The notes beneath the pieces are model-generated. The model was not told the DNA's origin. It made no database searches and saw only the letters and a program-made list of their open reading frames with translations. Position numbers and translations under genes: made by a program. From a virus: a stretch of 64,000 nucleotides of DNA. The DNA is taken from positions 62,001 through 126,000 of the IMG/VR virus record IMGVR_UViG_3300048927_000250, one strand, 5' to 3'. Positions 24,220-33,187 of this stretch are shown here, one piece after another; position 1 is the stretch's first letter, and every line of letters begins with the position of its first letter.

Positions 24220-26040
24220 TTACACGCGGGAGATTAGCGTAGAGCCTTGTTTGGTGATGGTGATTTCACCGCTCATGCTCCAGTTGGTTCCACGACCGGT
24301 ATCGTTGTAGACCTTGATGTAGTTCCAGCGACCAACCCCAACAGCTGGCAGGTTGAATGGACCCACGTTCACGGTACCGGAGTTACGTCCGTTGTTACCG
24401 GTATCTTTGTACATCACCTGCGCATCACCAATACCGTCACCGCCACTGTAGACGTAGAAGTATTGACGTTCACCGGAACCGCAGTACACGTTCAGACCAG
24501 AAAGCGTACGCGCGAAGTTTGCACCCGGAATACGGTAGATGGCCGTTGGTGTACGGATAGCTCCGCCCTGAGACCAACCAGGGAGCGTCTGGTTACCCGT
24601 CTGCCCCTCTGCTTCGTTCATCATGCGCGTTACCAGCAGTGAACCACCACGTGGCGTCAGGTAACGGTCAGAGGCCGTACCTGCTTGCGCTTCCGCATCG
24701 TTAGCCGTCAGGAAGTTATTGACGTTACCCAACCCAACCTGAGCTTTCGTAACGTTGTGTGGGTTGTCCTGACGGTTGGCGTGGGCGTTAATCAGTGGCA
24801 CTGCCAGCACGTTAATCGCTTGTGCAGTACGCAGCGGTGTCATGTACGTGGCATTGTCCGCCCCGACTTGTGCCTGCGACTGACTGGCGATACCGTAGTT
24901 CTGCACTGCACCCAAACCAACTTGTGCCGCCGTCACGCCGTGTGGGTTAGAGCGGTTGTTGATGTGGGCGTTCAACGGAATCAACGCCTGTTTCGAAACA
25001 GCCTGGGCCGTACGAAGAGGCGTCATGTACAGGACGTTACTGGTTCCGTTCTCAGCATCAAGCTGGGTGGCAATCCCGTAGTTCTCAACGGAGCCTAACC
25101 CGACTTGCGCTTTGGTTGTCGCATGGGGGTTGTTCTTATCGTTGATGTGGGCTTGAATCACCGGAGTGATGTTAAGCGCGGTGTACTTGGCGATTTCCTG
25201 CCAGGTAGTCAGTGGCGTCATGTACAACGTAGACGAGGTGCCCGCTTCCGCTTCCGCCTGAGTAGCAGGACGGTAGTTTTCCACAATCCCTAAGCCAACC
25301 TGCGCCTTGGTGGTATTGTGGGGGTTGTTCTTGTCTGCGATGTGTGCGTTGAGGTTCGCTTCCACTTGCGCCAGGTGTTGCTCAATAGCCAGGCAACGAG
25401 CATCCAGGCGATTGACGTTGGCGTACAGGTCAGCATCCACTGCATCGAGACGCGCCACTTCATCCAACATCTGCTGACGAACACGGTTGATGTATTCGTA
25501 GATAACGTTGTGCGAAGCGACGTCACCCTGAATCACCGCCCGCGTCAACTCTTCCAGCGCCAGCACCACGTACTCCAGGGAGTACAGGTCAGTGGCAGCA
25601 TGTAAGTGCTTGCTCGGGTTGAAGGTCAGCGGTTTACCCCAGATGTTACCCCAGGAGACCACACGGTCGTCCTGCATCAAATCGTTCATCATTTTCACGA
25701 TGGCGTCGATGCTGTAGGAGTAAGGTCCGCCCACAACCTGATACGTCAGCAACACGGTATCGTAGTCGCGGTTCACCAGGTTCAGGATGTTGTACACCGG
25801 TAAACCCAGGTTCTGGGTGGCTTCAACGTACGGGTAAATCAGGGTGTAGTCGGTACCGAGGTCGAGTTTCTTCCCACTGGCTTTGTCAGTAACGACCATG
25901 GAGTCGCCGTAGAACGGACCACCAAAAGGCTGAAACGCTCGGTTAAACTGTTTATCGACGGTGCGCTCTTCACCGATTACTCGGTTAGCCGCACTCTGCC
26001 CCGTTCTGTCCAACGGGTACTTGGGTTTGGTTAAGGCCAT
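24220..26040 (-). CDS. Tail fibre with NPHxTKAQVGLG repeats, 606 aa
   Basis: Residues 1-200 form an N-terminal attachment region that resembles the start of the 30535-33111 fibre (WGNIWGKPLTFNPSKHLHA versus WAAVVDIPDELPPVPHRH). It is followed by four copies of a roughly 65-residue repeat, each with NPHxxTKAQVGLGxVxNY and YMTPLRTAQ (about residues 240-480). The C-terminal 120 residues (NLPAVGVGRWNYIKVYNDTGRGTNW) are a separate beta-rich tip. Such repeats are trimeric fibre shafts of enterobacterial phages. Start ATG 26040 with GGGAG. Confidence 0.85.
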   Translation of the reverse strand: MALTKPKYPLDRTGQSAANRVIGEERTVDKQFNRAFQPFGGPFYGDSMVVTDKASGKKLDLGTDYTLIYPYVEATQNLGLPVYNILNLVNRDYDTVLLTYQVVGGPYSYSIDAIVKMMNDLMQDDRVVSWGNIWGKPLTFNPSKHLHAATDLYSLEYVVLALEELTRAVIQGDVASHNVIYEYINRVRQQMLDEVARLDAVDADLYANVNRLDARCLAIEQHLAQVEANLNAHIADKNNPHNTTKAQVGLGIVENYRPATQAEAEAGTSSTLYMTPLTTWQEIAKYTALNITPVIQAHINDKNNPHATTKAQVGLGSVENYGIATQLDAENGTSNVLYMTPLRTAQAVSKQALIPLNAHINNRSNPHGVTAAQVGLGAVQNYGIASQSQAQVGADNATYMTPLRTAQAINVLAVPLINAHANRQDNPHNVTKAQVGLGNVNNFLTANDAEAQAGTASDRYLTPRGGSLLVTRMMNEAEGQTGNQTLPGWSQGGAIRTPTAIYRIPGANFARTLSGLNVYCGSGERQYFYVYSGGDGIGDAQVMYKDTGNNGRNSGTVNVGPFNLPAVGVGRWNYIKVYNDTGRGTNWSMSGEITITKQGSTLISRV

Positions 26041-26057
26041 CGTAAGGCTCCCTTTGG

Positions 26058-26090
26058 GGTTACTTCAAGCGAATATAAAGCGGGTCAGTC
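26058..26090 (-). promoter_or_regulatory. AT-rich promoter candidate
   Basis: Minus strand TTTTATAGACTGACCCGCTTTATATTCG, 35-45 bases upstream of ATG 26040. Two TATA-like blocks. Confidence 0.3.
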
Positions 26091-26103
26091 TATAAAATGA
26101 GAC

Positions 26104-27198
26104 TTACGGCGGAGTGATGTTCGACAAGACACCGTCTTCCTTGGTGAAGTAGAGTTGCTTGTCCACGGTGGAACTGAACAGGCGACCCTGCGGCATCTCC
26201 ATGACGGCCTTTGGGTTACCCGCAGCATACTTGACCCAGGCACGGTTTTCGTACTTCCAGGTGGAGTTGTCACGGGCGTCGATAATCGGTTTATTGCTAC
26301 CCGGTGACTGGAACACCTTGAAGGTAGCCTGTGGCTGACTGAATGCAATGTAACCAATCTTTGCCGGTTGCTGGAAGCGTTTCAGGTCAGCGCTGGTCAA
26401 TGGGATGACCAATGAGTTGGCTTCGCTGTACACAGTCGGTGAACCCACGTCGGAGGCCCAGATTTTAATCTGCGTTGCCGTACGTTCCACCTTCAGTCGC
26501 ACAGGTCCTGCTGTACCCCAACTTCCCTTCCCGCCGTTGGTGGTAATCCCTTCCGCAGGAATCACTGAACCATCCGCATGGTGCAGGGTACCGGTCACGC
26601 CACCGATGTACTTCATGGTACCGGTCGGACTCGCCGGGTTCAGTACCACGTACACCGGGTCAATGCGGTAACTGGCGTCATGGGGGACAACCGTGGAGAA
26701 AGTGCGGTACACCATCAACGACATCGGGACGCCGTTCTCTTCCAGATACGCCAGGCACAGACCGATAGCATCGTCATCGCCATCCGCACTGGACAATTCG
26801 ACTTCAAAGATGTAGCTGTCGTATTTGTCAGGAGACAGGAAGCCGGTGGTGTACACGGAGTTCACGGTGCAGACAATCGCATCGTTCGCTGAGTCGTAGT
26901 TCCACGCAGCGGCTTCGGCCGGGTCCGTCATCTTGTTGGCCCCGTTCAGTGAGATGCGCTCCCACTGGTTGAACACGGTTCCAAAGCTGGCACTCTTTTG
27001 GTCGTTCAGTTGAGCATCCGTGTTGACGATAGGATAAAAGTTTACCAGTGGTCCGGAAACTACGCTCGGCGTACCGTCCTCAACTTTGCTGAACAACGCA
27101 TCACCCTTACTCCAGTTAGGGCGGTCAAGGAGGTCGTAAATACCGGTATTCACCAACACCTTAAATTGCTGGTAAAATTCCCGCAAACTAATTTTCAT
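26104..27198 (-). CDS. Fibre or adhesin-type protein, 364 aa
   Basis: Start ATG 27198 with AGAAGG. The N-terminus MKISLREFYQQFKVLV resembles the MKVSLRAVLKPVLDFV start of 29918-30472, suggesting the same mounting site. The body is beta-rich (SYIFEVELSSADGDDDAIGL; KYIGGVTGTLHHADGS) and has a lectin-like or LamG-like feel (FVNQWERIS, PVRLKVERTATQIKIWASD). The C-terminus (RLFSSTVDKQLYFTKEDG) is short. Probably a receptor-binding or fibre-side protein. Confidence 0.6.
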   Translation of the reverse strand: MKISLREFYQQFKVLVNTGIYDLLDRPNWSKGDALFSKVEDGTPSVVSGPLVNFYPIVNTDAQLNDQKSASFGTVFNQWERISLNGANKMTDPAEAAAWNYDSANDAIVCTVNSVYTTGFLSPDKYDSYIFEVELSSADGDDDAIGLCLAYLEENGVPMSLMVYRTFSTVVPHDASYRIDPVYVVLNPASPTGTMKYIGGVTGTLHHADGSVIPAEGITTNGGKGSWGTAGPVRLKVERTATQIKIWASDVGSPTVYSEANSLVIPLTSADLKRFQQPAKIGYIAFSQPQATFKVFQSPGSNKPIIDARDNSTWKYENRAWVKYAAGNPKAVMEMPQGRLFSSTVDKQLYFTKEDGVLSNITPP

Positions 27199-27242
27199 CG
27201 CAACACCCTTCTAAATTGGTCTCCGTCCGTGGAGAAGAGTCC

Positions 27243-29924
27243 TTAAGGGAAGGTCCAGTTTAAAGCACCGGTGGTTGTCGGGTTACCGCTCGAGGCCGGG
27301 ATAGCGAACGGAGCCTTATCGAACGACAAGGAGAAGCCGTCAATCCCTACCACTTTAAAGACTGTTACACTGACAACGTGCGTCGTGTCCGTGGCGACAG
27401 TCCCTACGAGTAATCGGTTCCGGTCAGCGCTTTGTGGACCATTGGTGACCAGGTAGTCAAACTGCCCATCGGTCAACTGAACGTAAATGTAAAAGGTTTT
27501 GTTACTGGGGTCAGCTATTACGCTGGCCAGGTTGACGGTTTTCTTCGGCGCGCGACCTTTGATACCCGCAATCTGGCAATACACCTCTTCTGAGAAGTAT
27601 ACGTTCCAGCTCCCCTTCACTGCCTGTGTTGCAATTACCTTGGCTTTGGCGGTTGCCCCTGACAATACACTCGTCTTGGTTCGTCCGTACGACATCACCG
27701 TCAGGGTGGTTTGTACGAATAAACTGTCGACACTGGTGTTCATCGCCACCACCCCTAAAGAGGAGGGGAGAGCAAAGAGTTCGTCTTGGTTCGCGTACCC
27801 ATGACCTTGGTAATCTCGAATGGCGAACATCGCCCCATCGCTGTCATTGAATCCCACCGCCTGCGTCGGATGTCCAGAGTTACCCGGATAACTGGCGGAG
27901 AATGGAATTGACCCGCCCACAAAGGTGTAGTCGGTTTGTTCAGCAATGGTCATCCCGATACCACCGGCTCCCACGTTCACCACGGAGATAACACCCGTCG
28001 CGACTTGCGCAGACAATCGTTTTTGAGTAATCGACACCGCAGACAACGTCCCACCCGACCATCCGGTTTTATCCCCCATTGTCAGGAAACTAAAACCTGC
28101 CCCATCGCCCATGATAATCAAAGTCAGTGATACGAACTTGTTGGCCAACTTCTTCGTCAGAATGCGCGGGATGGCGACCACCGTGTGCATACTGCGAATT
28201 GTCCCTACCCCGCCCAACTCAGCGCGAGCAGATGCTTCAATTGCATCGAAGACAGCCGCCGTCACTGTAGTATCATTCGTCCCTATCCCGTATTGGTCAA
28301 GGTTAGAAGACCCACTGGGTGCGTCGCGGGTAAACGTATTGGACAACCGGACATTAAAGTTGACATCAATCTCCGTTAACATCCGGGAAGTTTCCATCCC
28401 CCCAGTCGCTTCCCTCCCCGTGTCCAATGCCCACGTCGAGGTGGTGCCGTCCGGGTAGTTGAACACCGTGGTATCGTTGTAGTTGATGCCGGTGATGTTC
28501 GCCTGCCCGCCATCGAAAGAGACGCGGAGTTTATCCTTCGCTAGCACTTTCGGGATACGGATACTCACCGTCAGGGGCGTAGGGTAGTTACCTTTATACG
28601 CATACGGTGGTTTCCCACTGAAGTTACGTTGTTTCGGGTCCAACCACACCGCATCAGGAACCACCCCAAGGTACTGTTGTTGGGAAGTCCCGTAGACCAC
28701 AGAGTTGGTTTGTGTCAACACTTCTTTCGTGCGCGGGCAGCGGCCAAACGACGGTCTGACGTTACCCAGCCCCGAAAGACCGTACTTAACTGTATCCGGG
28801 TAAGAAGCCAAACCATTGATAACGATGCTGTTGGCGTTGGTGTCACCGACCGCTTGTGTCGGACCCAACGAGTTGGGTTGCCAGGTAAAGGTCTTCGTTA
28901 TCAGGTTAACATCCACTTGACGACTGACCAGAACACGGATGGAAGCACCGCTCGCCAAACTCACCCATTGTTCATGGACGAAGAAAAGACGATACGTATC
29001 ACCCGACAAGAATGTGGCGTGGATACTCGGCGGCTGAATCATCGGTGCGGTTGCTGGGAGGTTATCCGTCCATTCGAAATAGACCGAGTCATTCCCTAAA
29101 CCAGGTACCCCAGTGATGTAGTACTTTGACACCGCAATCGCATCCCAGCTGTTGAACTGGTTGCCGTGAATGTCTTTACCCGTCCAACCTAAGAGTTGGG
29201 TTGCAGCACTTGCTGGGTTACCCGTGTACGTTTCCATTTTATCCACCACGATAGACAAGGCTACACCTTGCGTGTCGTTGAGGTTGTAATGGAAATGGTA
29301 GAGACTACCCTTGTGCGCCAGTACGCAAGAAAGGCTCGGGGTCCAGGTGCTACCGATAATCCCTTTCAGTCCGGTTGCGTGGGCAGCCGGGTCCAGTGTC
29401 CCCGTACGCTCACTGACCGCAAAGAAAGAACGGTTGTTTACACTATCCCTGACCAGCAATGCTACCTGCGTCTCCAGGCCGTTTATCACGGCGATAGGAC
29501 GTTGGGTGTCAGGTAGGTACGACGGTTGCCAGATGTTCGCTAACGGGCTGTATCCTTCGACATTCCCTAACGCATTGACATTGTACTTACAGAGGTAAAC
29601 TCCGTACTGCGAACCGTCGCATCCTGCCCGAAGATAGTTACGTGACCCGTCTGCTTCGACGTTGTACGCAATCCCTGGGTTGTAAGTCGCCGCCCCTTCG
29701 TACTTCACCGAGATATTTGGCGGGATGAACCCCAGGTCGCCGAACTGGGACAACGGAAGGTCACCGGAACCTGCTATCAGGGCGAGTTTCGCATCCACCT
29801 GGTCTTTGGTGTACGTCCCGACTTGGTCCGTGGTAACCTCGTTTGGGTTTGCCCCGTCATCAATGGCCTGCTGGTAATCGGTCACCGATTTGATGGTCTC
29901 ACCAACACTCACCGATTTTACCAT
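27243..29924 (-). CDS. Large tail fibre protein, 893 aa
   Basis: Start ATG 29924 overlaps the stop of 29918-30472 (ATGGTAA). The N-terminal region (YTKDQVDAKLALIAG, DLPLSQFG) matches the neighbour (YTKTEIDSLLSAKLQ, DVPISYWG), as do the last 80 residues in layout (FYIYVQLTDGQFDYLVTNGP versus NFIYLKADVGALTYMVSATE). The 750-residue middle is beta-rich, with segments that look like propeller or adhesin blades. It is the largest fibre in the window and a prime receptor-binding candidate. Confidence 0.75.
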   Translation of the reverse strand: MVKSVSVGETIKSVTDYQQAIDDGANPNEVTTDQVGTYTKDQVDAKLALIAGSGDLPLSQFGDLGFIPPNISVKYEGAATYNPGIAYNVEADGSRNYLRAGCDGSQYGVYLCKYNVNALGNVEGYSPLANIWQPSYLPDTQRPIAVINGLETQVALLVRDSVNNRSFFAVSERTGTLDPAAHATGLKGIIGSTWTPSLSCVLAHKGSLYHFHYNLNDTQGVALSIVVDKMETYTGNPASAATQLLGWTGKDIHGNQFNSWDAIAVSKYYITGVPGLGNDSVYFEWTDNLPATAPMIQPPSIHATFLSGDTYRLFFVHEQWVSLASGASIRVLVSRQVDVNLITKTFTWQPNSLGPTQAVGDTNANSIVINGLASYPDTVKYGLSGLGNVRPSFGRCPRTKEVLTQTNSVVYGTSQQQYLGVVPDAVWLDPKQRNFSGKPPYAYKGNYPTPLTVSIRIPKVLAKDKLRVSFDGGQANITGINYNDTTVFNYPDGTTSTWALDTGREATGGMETSRMLTEIDVNFNVRLSNTFTRDAPSGSSNLDQYGIGTNDTTVTAAVFDAIEASARAELGGVGTIRSMHTVVAIPRILTKKLANKFVSLTLIIMGDGAGFSFLTMGDKTGWSGGTLSAVSITQKRLSAQVATGVISVVNVGAGGIGMTIAEQTDYTFVGGSIPFSASYPGNSGHPTQAVGFNDSDGAMFAIRDYQGHGYANQDELFALPSSLGVVAMNTSVDSLFVQTTLTVMSYGRTKTSVLSGATAKAKVIATQAVKGSWNVYFSEEVYCQIAGIKGRAPKKTVNLASVIADPSNKTFYIYVQLTDGQFDYLVTNGPQSADRNRLLVGTVATDTTHVVSVTVFKVVGIDGFSLSFDKAPFAIPASSGNPTTTGALNWTFP

Positions 29925-30472
29925 GACGTATTCCCCGCACTGTTCGAAACAGGGATGGCATTCCCACGGCGGGTGTTAGACAGACGCTTACCGCCAATCT
30001 GGATGACTGGAGTAAAATCGGTCAACGTTGCACTGGTACCTGTCCCCACTGCTTTACCGAGGTACATCAACGTATTCGACTCAGCCTGTTCAGTCGCACT
30101 GACCATATAGGTCAACGCCCCCACGTCTGCCTTCAGGTAAATGAAGTTCGTTGCCCCGGAGGTTTTGGTGATAGTCAGGGTACTGACCGGAAGAACCACA
30201 CGGATACCCGCCAGCAGGGAAGGAACGGCAGTGTTAATCTTCAGCCCTGCGCTATCGACCGCCACGGAAATGGCGAAGGTGTCGGATTGTCCCCAGTAAG
30301 AAATGGGAACGTCACTCAACTGGAGTTTGGCGGACAGCAGAGAATCAATTTCGGTTTTGGTGTACGCATTGATTTGAGCGGCAGTAACGTTGGTCGGGTT
30401 ATTGGTGTTATTAACGAATTGAGTAACAAAATCTAATACGGGCTTGAGTACCGCTCTGAGAGATACTTTCAT
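29918..30472 (-). CDS. Small fibre paralog, 184 aa
   Basis: Has the same beginning and end type as the 893-aa fibre next door but no long middle: NPTNVTAAQINAYTKTEID near residue 25, then NFIYLKADVGALTYMVSATE near 110. Start ATG 30472. This looks like a minimal fibre of N- and C-terminal modules only. It could be a short fibre in its own right, an attachment adaptor for the long one, or a remnant of a deletion. The intact frame favours a working protein. Confidence 0.6.
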   Translation of the reverse strand: MKVSLRAVLKPVLDFVTQFVNNTNNPTNVTAAQINAYTKTEIDSLLSAKLQLSDVPISYWGQSDTFAISVAVDSAGLKINTAVPSLLAGIRVVLPVSTLTITKTSGATNFIYLKADVGALTYMVSATEQAESNTLMYLGKAVGTGTSATLTDFTPVIQIGGKRLSNTRRGNAIPVSNSAGNTSW

Positions 30473-30504
30473 GTTACACCCTTTATGGTTTAATCAGAAT
30501 AAAG

Positions 30505-30524
30505 AGAGGGGACGAATCCCCTCT
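30505..30524 (-). terminator. Minus-strand terminator
   Basis: Stem AGAGGGGA / TCCCCTCT with TTCG loop on the minus strand, followed by CTTTATTC. Ends the 30535-33111 unit. Confidence 0.65.
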
Positions 30525-30534
30525 TCTTAGATTA

Positions 30535-33111
30535 CTACGCGGTGGTACCATCGTCGTACTTGATATCACCGTTGACGGTCAGGTCGCGGTCGACTGTACC
30601 GGTCAGCGCCAGAGATACGCCGTAACCATTGCTGGTCGCTTTGATTTCCGTGCTGTCTGCGATACCGAAGGTCGGCGACGCCATCAACATCACACGCTCA
30701 GTGCTCAGTGCCATGAAGACTTCGTTCGTGTACTCGTTAAAGTAGAAACGAGATTTACGAAGCGGACCTTCGAAGCCTGCCACATTGGTCCAAACACCTT
30801 TGGCGTAACTGTAGGTCTTCGCCCCAACAACGTCAGTGAAGACGAAGTTCAGGCTCGGCCAGTTATCCGGTTTGAAGGTGACATCAGCCAGGTCAGTGGT
30901 TGGGGTCAGTATGCCAGCACCGAAGACGTATGCCAGGTCAGTCAACGTCAGACCCGTTTCGGTCAGGATGTTGGTCAACGGATACGTTGCGGTGAAGATT
31001 TGCGTAGCCCCGTTCTTCAGGATAATCTGAAGGTTAACGCCACGGGTGATTTTCGCGCTGTAAGTCAGGGTTGCTCCTGCGGCGGCACTTAACGCAGCTT
31101 CTGCTTTCGCATCCACCAACGTCCCTTGGCTGTCCAGGTACACTTCCGTCACGCCGGTGGTACGAATACGCGCCGCCATGAAGTTGTCTTCCATGTTACC
31201 GGACCCGGTATCCACCTGGTAGTGCACTAACGGTAAGTACACCGCAATGCCCGCACGCATGGTGAATGTCCCGGTGAAGGTCAGGACGGACGGTAAGACG
31301 TCGTACTCGTTGTCCGTGAACTGCCACGCCAGGGTTGGGGTACCGGTGCTGTTCCCTTTGGTCACGAGACCCAAACGAGACGCAGTCCAGTCGCCTTCCA
31401 CGGTGGAGTCAGCCAGCAGGCCTTCAAACGGGGCACGGGAGATGATGTCGTTCACCCAACCGGTGTTCGCCGTCAAGTGATAACCATCAACCAACAGTGT
31501 ATCCAGCAAAGCGCCGGCCGTTGATGGAATCATGTACTTGTCTGGCGCACCATTTAGTACATCCGTTTCCGACGCTGCCGCGTAGTTCTGTACCTGACCC
31601 AACCCAATCGAGTCTTTGGTTACAGGTTCAGCACCCGCTGCAATCATGTCGTGCACGGGACCGTTCAGGAAGATACGCAGGTCAGCCGCAGAGACGTATT
31701 TGTCGTCTGCTGTCATCGCCAGAATATCAGCGTCTTCTGCCATACCGTAGTTCTGAACATTGCCGAGGCCGACCTGTGCTTTGGTCGTGTTATGCGGGTT
31801 GTTGTAATCCGCGATGTGCGCAGCAATACCATCGCTACCGGTGGCTTTCAGAATCTGGTTCACCAGGTAAGCGGTCATCAGCTTATCGGTGGCCGTCCCT
31901 GCAATGGCTTCCTGTAGCGTTGCCACCCCGTAGTTTGGCACGTTACCTAAACCTACCTGGTCTTTGGTGACCTGGTGCGGGTTACTGAAGTCCAACAAGT
32001 GTGCGGAGAGACCCTGACCCGAACCGTTGGAGATAGCTTGCGCTACCAGGTACGGAGACATAAAGGTGGTGGTACTGGTTCCCGAAATCGCTTCGGCCAA
32101 TGTCGCCATCGCATAGTTCGGTACGCTACCCAGACCCACTTGCGCCTTCGTGACGTTATGCGGGTTGTTGGTGTTCCCGGTGTGTGACGCCAGCGCCAAC
32201 GGAGCCAATACGTCAATGGCCGCTTTAGTCAATGCAGGTGTCATGAAGCGGTTGGTTGCTACGCCCGCCTGTGCCTCCACAACGGTCGCCGTCTGGTAGT
32301 TGTCAACTGACCCTAAACCAACCTGGGCTTTCGTTGTACCGTGCGGGTTATCCGTCCGATTCGCGTGCGCATTAATCATCGGAACAATGAACTTGTTAGT
32401 GAAGTCCATCACACGCAATGACGTCATGTACTTGACGTTGTCAGTACCGGTCTCGGCTTCTTCTTTACTGGCCGGAACCAGGTTACCCAGGTCATCAATA
32501 CCCAAGTCAGCCAAGGTAATGTGGTGCGGGTTGGCGTGGTCAGCAATGTGCTCAAGAAGAGCCTGAAGCGCTTTGTTGTACCCGGCTTCCTGTGCGTCAA
32601 TCAAGTCATACAGGCGAGCCACCACTTCATTCATCCCGACCATGTCGTCCACATTGTGACGATGCGGTACCGGTGGTAACTCATCCGGGATGTCCACTAC
32701 CGCAGCCCAGGTCACGGTGCGCGGGTCAAGCTGTTTGTTGGCCAGCAGCGTCGTAATCTGGTTGATATCCAGAACGAACTCGCCACCCAGCGTCTGATAA
32801 TCAATTTCGACTATCAGGTTTGCCTGCGGGTCGTTCATGACGATAGCACCGTAAATAGGTTGCATCGCCCCCGACAGAATCATCTGGTCAAAACGGAAAC
32901 CGAAGTAATAGTCGTACCCTGGACGTAACGGCAACTGGGTTGCGGCATTCCGTAGCACGAAACCACGTCGGTGAAACGGTCCCTTGGTAGGGATAAAGAA
33001 GTTCGTCTGACCGTTGCCCACAGGCGTAATGGTATGACGCTCCTTAGTAATCTTGTTGTTCGTATTCGTCCCGTATGGGTCAAACTCGAACTCGTACGCT
33101 TTCGTTACCAT
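30535..33111 (-). CDS. Tail fibre with six NPHxTKAQVGLG repeats, 858 aa
   Basis: Start chosen at ATG 33111 with CGAGGA; a GTG 27 bases upstream has no good site. The N-terminal 190 residues are an attachment domain (TKGPFHRRGFVLRN, LILDINQITTLLANK-like region, PPVPHRHNVDD). Residues 190-560 hold about six repeats with NPHxxTKAQVGLGxVxNY. The first copy (NPHHITLADLGIDDLGN) and last (VTKDSIGLGQVQNYAA) are worn. The C-terminal 300 residues are beta-rich with a small trimer-type tip (YLNGDIKYDDGTTA-like end). It is a paralog of the 24220 fibre. Confidence 0.85.
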   Translation of the reverse strand: MVTKAYEFEFDPYGTNTNNKITKERHTITPVGNGQTNFFIPTKGPFHRRGFVLRNAATQLPLRPGYDYYFGFRFDQMILSGAMQPIYGAIVMNDPQANLIVEIDYQTLGGEFVLDINQITTLLANKQLDPRTVTWAAVVDIPDELPPVPHRHNVDDMVGMNEVVARLYDLIDAQEAGYNKALQALLEHIADHANPHHITLADLGIDDLGNLVPASKEEAETGTDNVKYMTSLRVMDFTNKFIVPMINAHANRTDNPHGTTKAQVGLGSVDNYQTATVVEAQAGVATNRFMTPALTKAAIDVLAPLALASHTGNTNNPHNVTKAQVGLGSVPNYAMATLAEAISGTSTTTFMSPYLVAQAISNGSGQGLSAHLLDFSNPHQVTKDQVGLGNVPNYGVATLQEAIAGTATDKLMTAYLVNQILKATGSDGIAAHIADYNNPHNTTKAQVGLGNVQNYGMAEDADILAMTADDKYVSAADLRIFLNGPVHDMIAAGAEPVTKDSIGLGQVQNYAAASETDVLNGAPDKYMIPSTAGALLDTLLVDGYHLTANTGWVNDIISRAPFEGLLADSTVEGDWTASRLGLVTKGNSTGTPTLAWQFTDNEYDVLPSVLTFTGTFTMRAGIAVYLPLVHYQVDTGSGNMEDNFMAARIRTTGVTEVYLDSQGTLVDAKAEAALSAAAGATLTYSAKITRGVNLQIILKNGATQIFTATYPLTNILTETGLTLTDLAYVFGAGILTPTTDLADVTFKPDNWPSLNFVFTDVVGAKTYSYAKGVWTNVAGFEGPLRKSRFYFNEYTNEVFMALSTERVMLMASPTFGIADSTEIKATSNGYGVSLALTGTVDRDLTVNGDIKYDDGTTA

Positions 33112-33144
33112 GGAAAAAGTTCCTCGAGGTTTATTCACCCGGCC

Positions 33145-33178
33145 GGATGGGTAGACATAGAATTTAACCGTTTTCAGG
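33145..33178 (+). promoter_or_regulatory. Promoter candidate before 33188
   Basis: Plus strand GTAGACATAGAATTTAACCG, then TTCAGGAG ribosome site. Divergent with the 33111 fibre gene. No classic spacing. Confidence 0.3.
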
Positions 33179-33187
33179 AGTTAGCTC

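Noticed and set aside
24900-32300. Regular repeats that might look like a CRISPR array
   Set aside because: They are in-frame protein repeats (NPHxTKAQVGLG) in fibre genes with about 195-base period and no spacers.
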